The position numbers and the translations under genes are program-made. The notes beneath the pieces were generated by a model. The model made no database searches and was not told the DNA's origin. It worked only from the letters and a program-made list of their open reading frames with translations. Positions 60,159 through 64,000 of a DNA stretch of 64,000 nt are shown one piece after another; within the stretch, counting starts at the first letter, position 1, and each line of letters opens with the position of its first letter. This DNA is from Chloranthus sessilifolius (lineage: Eukaryota; Streptophyta; Magnoliopsida; Chloranthales; Chloranthaceae): positions 7,074,001 to 7,138,000 of the forward strand of contig CM037591.1 in NCBI GenBank assembly GCA_021018995.1, in the 5' to 3' direction.

Positions 60159-62280
60159 GTGTTGAATTCGACTCGAGTAAATAGTGATTGAGTTTCATTA
60201 TATCCTAAAAACAAGGTTTTATATTGGAAAAAGGATAATTTTTTTTTTTTTTTAAAATTGTCTTAAAAATCGAGCATCGGAGTCAAAATTTCTATGATTA
60301 TTTATTCGGTTCTTTGCCTCTGTATTTTTTCATATCTTTCTATATTATTTACTAACAATCATGGATTGTGGTGTAACTTGGTCTCTAATTTTGAGCACAG
60401 TGCAACATATGGAGCCACATGATATCTTGTTAGTGCTGGGTCTTCGTCTAAGATCAGATCCGATCTCCGAAACCTCTAAAGCCTTAACAATTTTTTTGCC
60501 GTTTGTAGGTTGTAATCACATGATAGAAATGTGGTCGCCAAAGGTAACAAGTGGCTCTGATTTTAGTCGTATTTGGTCTAGCGTATAGAGTTGCCAACAC
60601 TTTGGGTGGCCAGTGATCCGATTTTTTAACCGGGCCTGGTAGATAAACATGATCTATCGGGTTGGGTCGGGTCAATTGACTGAGTTGGGTCAATTGAAAC
60701 TTTGCTCCAATCCAACCTGACCAGTTGACAGCTGTAATAGGGGGTAGTCAAAGGTTGATTCAAACTTTGATGGATTCCTGGAATGATTGCCAACCTAATT
60801 GTTCTTCACCATGTGATTTGAAGACGCAGAGAGATCTGTGATATCAAAGATTGCATCTGAAAACATCTCTATCATGTGATTCAAAGCAGTGAAATTCCCT
60901 TTAGAAAAAGGATTAGCATGTAATCCTCCCAAATCAGTTTTAGTTGTTCACTTTAAAGGCATTTGATCTCACACGGTGGCAATATTTTTTTGATCCAATC
61001 TTTGACCTTGCACATCGGTTCCTTTGCATCACGTGGACACTAGATGAAAAATTGTGCCATGTGTCCAATATCAGTGACCCATATACAGTCAAGATTGGGA
61101 ACGGGTCAGTTACCTTATACAAAATCAAAGAAGAAAAAAAAAACCTTTTCAAAGGTGATGAATGAGAAATCTGAACCAAAATTTAAATTTGGAGATGCAT
61201 TACTGCTCTGGGCCAGCATTACATTTTACATTCTATATATCATTCTTCTTATAGAATTTGGTCATTCTGCATCAAAATTTTCAACCTCATCCTACAAAAC
61301 CATCTCATCTGTCACCAATCATCGAGCGATGCTTTAAATCGATCGATTTGGCAAGAGAACAAAACACTTGGAAAATTCCAAGCAGGACGACAAAATCGAA
61401 AGACCAAACAAACAATCACCTTGAAAGATGAGCAAAGCGCTGCAGAGATTTCGGTGACTGAATCTCATCCCCCACTCGCTGTGATTTTTCGAGAATTGAA
61501 GCCTTACTCCTGCTCCTTGTTCCTTAGCGAAATATGTAGCATCAAAGATCTGATAACACAATAGTATCCAATTCCACTAAAACATAGCAACTACAAAGGA
61601 TTAAAAAGGATTAATGGTAGCTAACCATCCAATAACCCCTTCACCATCCCTGTTTTTAGGTCCAGTGGGGCAAAAAAATTTACCAATCTAAGTTGTCCAC
61701 ATGGCAGGTCATCATTTGAACTAACTCAGCACTGAAAATTATGACTATCAGAAGATTCAATACGTTACTATGGACTGATGTTCATATCTACCGTAGGGTT
61801 CATACTAAAGTGCTAAAATCGGTTGATATTAGTCTTCCGATGGTCATGATTTTTTGGGAGAGTAAAGTTCAAATGTTGTCTCGTCATTTAGACGACTTGA
61901 ATTATCATAAATGGGCACCAAGAAGTCTAGAAGTGGGATAGCATATCTCAAGAAGGTGAGGAGAGTCAGATCTAAAAATACAATGGACATGATTCCAATC
62001 ATTTGGAACTAGGAAAACTCAATAGTACATCAAAATGCCAATTTGCAATACAAATGTTCTAAGAACAGAAATTTGAGGTCAAACCCTGTTAGCTCAAAAT
62101 CAATCAATCTTTGACTTTTATCTATTACAATATATATATATTAAATTGATCTATATAATGCACCCGAGCTCCACATGAAACCAAAAGAGAGTTTTAAATG
62201 CATGCTTCCCTTCTCATTTTTATTATAAGCAAAAATAAAGATAAACTATATTAAAAACCGAAAAAAGAAAGGAAACGAAC
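60159..62280. other. Intergenic, no recognised gene
   Basis: At 61370-61480 (minus) one frame reads SRSKASILEKSQRVGDEIQ and ends at a possible donor AAG/GTGATT, which could be an unknown exon. No second exon or family could be tied to it. GGGTTGGGTCGGGTCAATTG words at 60658 resemble the 49.7-kb repeat. Confidence 0.35.
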
Positions 62281-62289
62281 ATCGCTTTC

Positions 62290-62383
<94 letters not shown>

Positions 62384-62970
62384 CTGCAGATATGCATTTG
62401 AACGTATGGTTCACCCCATGTATTTGAATCAGGTAGGCTCCACGTGGCACCCAACCAGGATCGGGTGCCATGACAACTTGCCCATGGTCAATCAAGTACA
62501 ATAAAAAAAAATTAAAAAGCATGATTTTCCACATATGAATTTAGGCCAATGGTGAAAATTCTTGATGCACCATATTTGGGCGGGAAACCAAAAAGTTTGA
62601 CCTATAATATGAAGTGGAAAAAAGTCCAATTTCTTTCTTCTAAAACCCTCTGGGATGGGCTTAACTCATAGAGGATGTGTTCTTCCGGAGTTGCACGGCA
62701 TCCCCTAAGGGTTCACCAGTCCTAGGATTTTACGAAATGAATGGACATTTTTCGCCTTCATTTCATAGGTCAAAGATATAAGCTTTCCACCAAAATATTT
62801 TATCATTAATTTTTTTGCCTTTTGACAACGATATCAATGGTTTATGATTACCTTTTTTTTTTTTTAACATTGATCAACCTTGTACACGTGGATGTGGCAC
62901 CCGATCCTTCGATTGGATACCACATGCCGCCCAAACATTTTTTCGCCATGTGGAGGTTGGATGCATTATA
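62281..62970. repeat. MITE-like repeat with TA and GA microsatellites
   Basis: TA repeat (62294-62341) then GA repeat (62342-62381) followed by GGGCTGCAGATATGCATTTG. The right part carries GTGGCACCCGATCC. Related to the element at 26050-26700. Confidence 0.55.
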
Positions 62971-63343
62971 GATTAATTACAAGAAATAAAAATTTTAAAA
63001 ATATTTTTTGAAGGGGAAAGTCAAACATTGACTGATTTCAATGGTCCGATTTTAAAGCCTAAAAAAATGCATGATGGAGATGAAATTGTGAATTTTCAAA
63101 ATATAAACTAAACAACATAACCTTGCTCCACGGTGCACCAAAGTTCCACGAGGCACCCTAAATATGTTTTTGAAGCCCGATCGAGCAAGTTTGTGTTGTT
63201 TAGATCATCTTTAAATAAGAAAATAATTCAAAACTTCATCTCTATTGTGAATTTTTTAGACTCTGGACCATTAAAATCAATCAATAATTGACTTTTACCT
63301 TTTAAAGCCCATTTTGATCCTTTGAAAATAATAAAATTGATCT

Positions 63344-64000
63344 ATACATTATACATTGCACCCGAGGTCCACATGGCAGATTTGGGAACCACGGAGAGCC
63401 ACGTTGAACTTGGGTGCACACTTCCCTTTTCCTATACATATAGGAAAGGGAGAAATGGGAAGATGTATTTGAGTGTAGCGCTGAGGCGCTGTCCCCGAGT
63501 GCCCATTCAAGTGCCATGTGGCATGTGGATGTGGTGCCACTTGGCATAGGTGCCTCTAAGGTTTACTGGTCCCCTCTGGTTTTTAGGTTAAAAAATGAAA
63601 AAAACAAAGTGTAAGGCCTTGATATAACAGGTAAAAAAGATTGGATTTTCTCCAAAATTTACCATACAATGTATACACCATTGACCAACATTTCATTGGT
63701 GTAAATGTAAGATTTTCCTTTTTTTTGATAGGTAAGCCGGACTTGAACCTGCGACCTTAAGGTTGTAATATTGTCAACCTCCAATTGTGCTACAGGCTGA
63801 AGCCCATATATGTAAATTATTCTTTGCTGGTTTTTCTTCCAAAAATATCACCGGTCATTTTATTCACCAATAACCGACTTTTCAACGGTGTAGATATAAG
63901 TTTTTTTTAGATGGTGCCTGATCGACACTGTACAGGCAGACGTGGCATCCAACCAGCTGGACTGCAGTGCCTGGCGCTGTACTATATATATATATATATA
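63344..64000. repeat. Further MITE copy of the 26-kb family, running off the edge
   Basis: Left arm GGGAAGATGTATTTGAGTGT at 63456 and CAAGTGCCATGTGGCATG. The right part at 63930 has GACGTGGCATCCAACCAGC and a TA repeat at the window end. Interrupted by the short SINE at 63722-63806. Confidence 0.55.
63722..63806 (-). repeat. Very short tRNA-like SINE
   Basis: The minus strand has an A box (TGTAGCACAATTGG) and a B box (GGTTCAAGTCC) 30-40 bases apart, then GGCTTACCTATC and eight A. Only about 85 bases long. ATGTAA lies on both sides, a possible partial target duplication. Not a functional tRNA: no clover-leaf stem pairing was found. Confidence 0.6.

Noticed and set aside
62251..62534. ORFs rich in IYIYIY and SLSLSL (also near 4224, 26475 and 40561)
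   Set aside because: They are translations of TA and GA microsatellites.

Overview
This is nuclear DNA of a flowering plant. A conserved plant gene is split into many small exons with GT..AG introns, and it sits among Copia elements, L1- and RTE-type LINEs, hAT, pogo and Mutator-like elements and a tRNA-derived SINE. The species cannot be read from the window. A repeat-rich eudicot or magnoliid is likely, because the introns are very large and AT-rich; this is inference.

The main gene is on the minus strand from 45314 down to 3610 and runs off the left edge. I assembled 14 exons by reading splice sites and frames. Together they make 1,515 coding bases (505 codons) in one open frame, with matching phases at every junction. 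The protein is the N-terminal part of the Sen1-like superfamily-1 helicase MAGATAMA 3 (MAA3), including Walker A (GPPGTGKTQ) and the DEAAQ box. The remaining helicase motifs lie beyond the left edge. These exons are spread over 41.7 kb because introns 3, 4, 6, 8, 10, 13 and 14 are packed with transposons. The longest, intron 3, is about 12.4 kb. One exon is only 36 bases.

Intron contents, left to right. Intron 14: a LINE ORF1-like piece and a 5'-truncated LINE with a 13-bp target duplication. Intron 13: a Copia 3' end with LTR, an RTE LINE tail and a MITE. Intron 10: several hAT and Mutator-like MITEs. Intron 8: a Copia element whose gag is interrupted by a non-autonomous LTR element, plus a hAT MITE close to the acceptor. 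Intron 7: a SINE, and a MITE only 12 bases inside the 5' splice site. Intron 6: tandem repeats and a microsatellite-bearing MITE. Intron 4: Copia fragments with a MITE and a 21-base G run. Intron 3: Copia debris and a nested stack in which a pogo/Lemi1-like element holds a LINE, the LINE holds a hAT element, and the hAT holds a small LTR retroelement. That hAT element carries the start of a GMC oxidoreductase (HOTHEAD/mandelonitrile lyase-like) gene with its introns, so it is a gene-capturing (Pack-type) transposon.

The 18.7 kb to the right of the gene (45315-64000) holds no gene that I can recognise. It begins with a hAT element about 100 bp upstream of the start codon. Then come a run of related MITEs, a duplicated 0.85-kb segment flanking a Copia gag remnant, a Copia element inserted in a hAT MITE and itself carrying a small LTR element, and GA/TA-rich MITEs at the right edge. 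Everything except MAA3 looks like transposon-derived or non-coding sequence.
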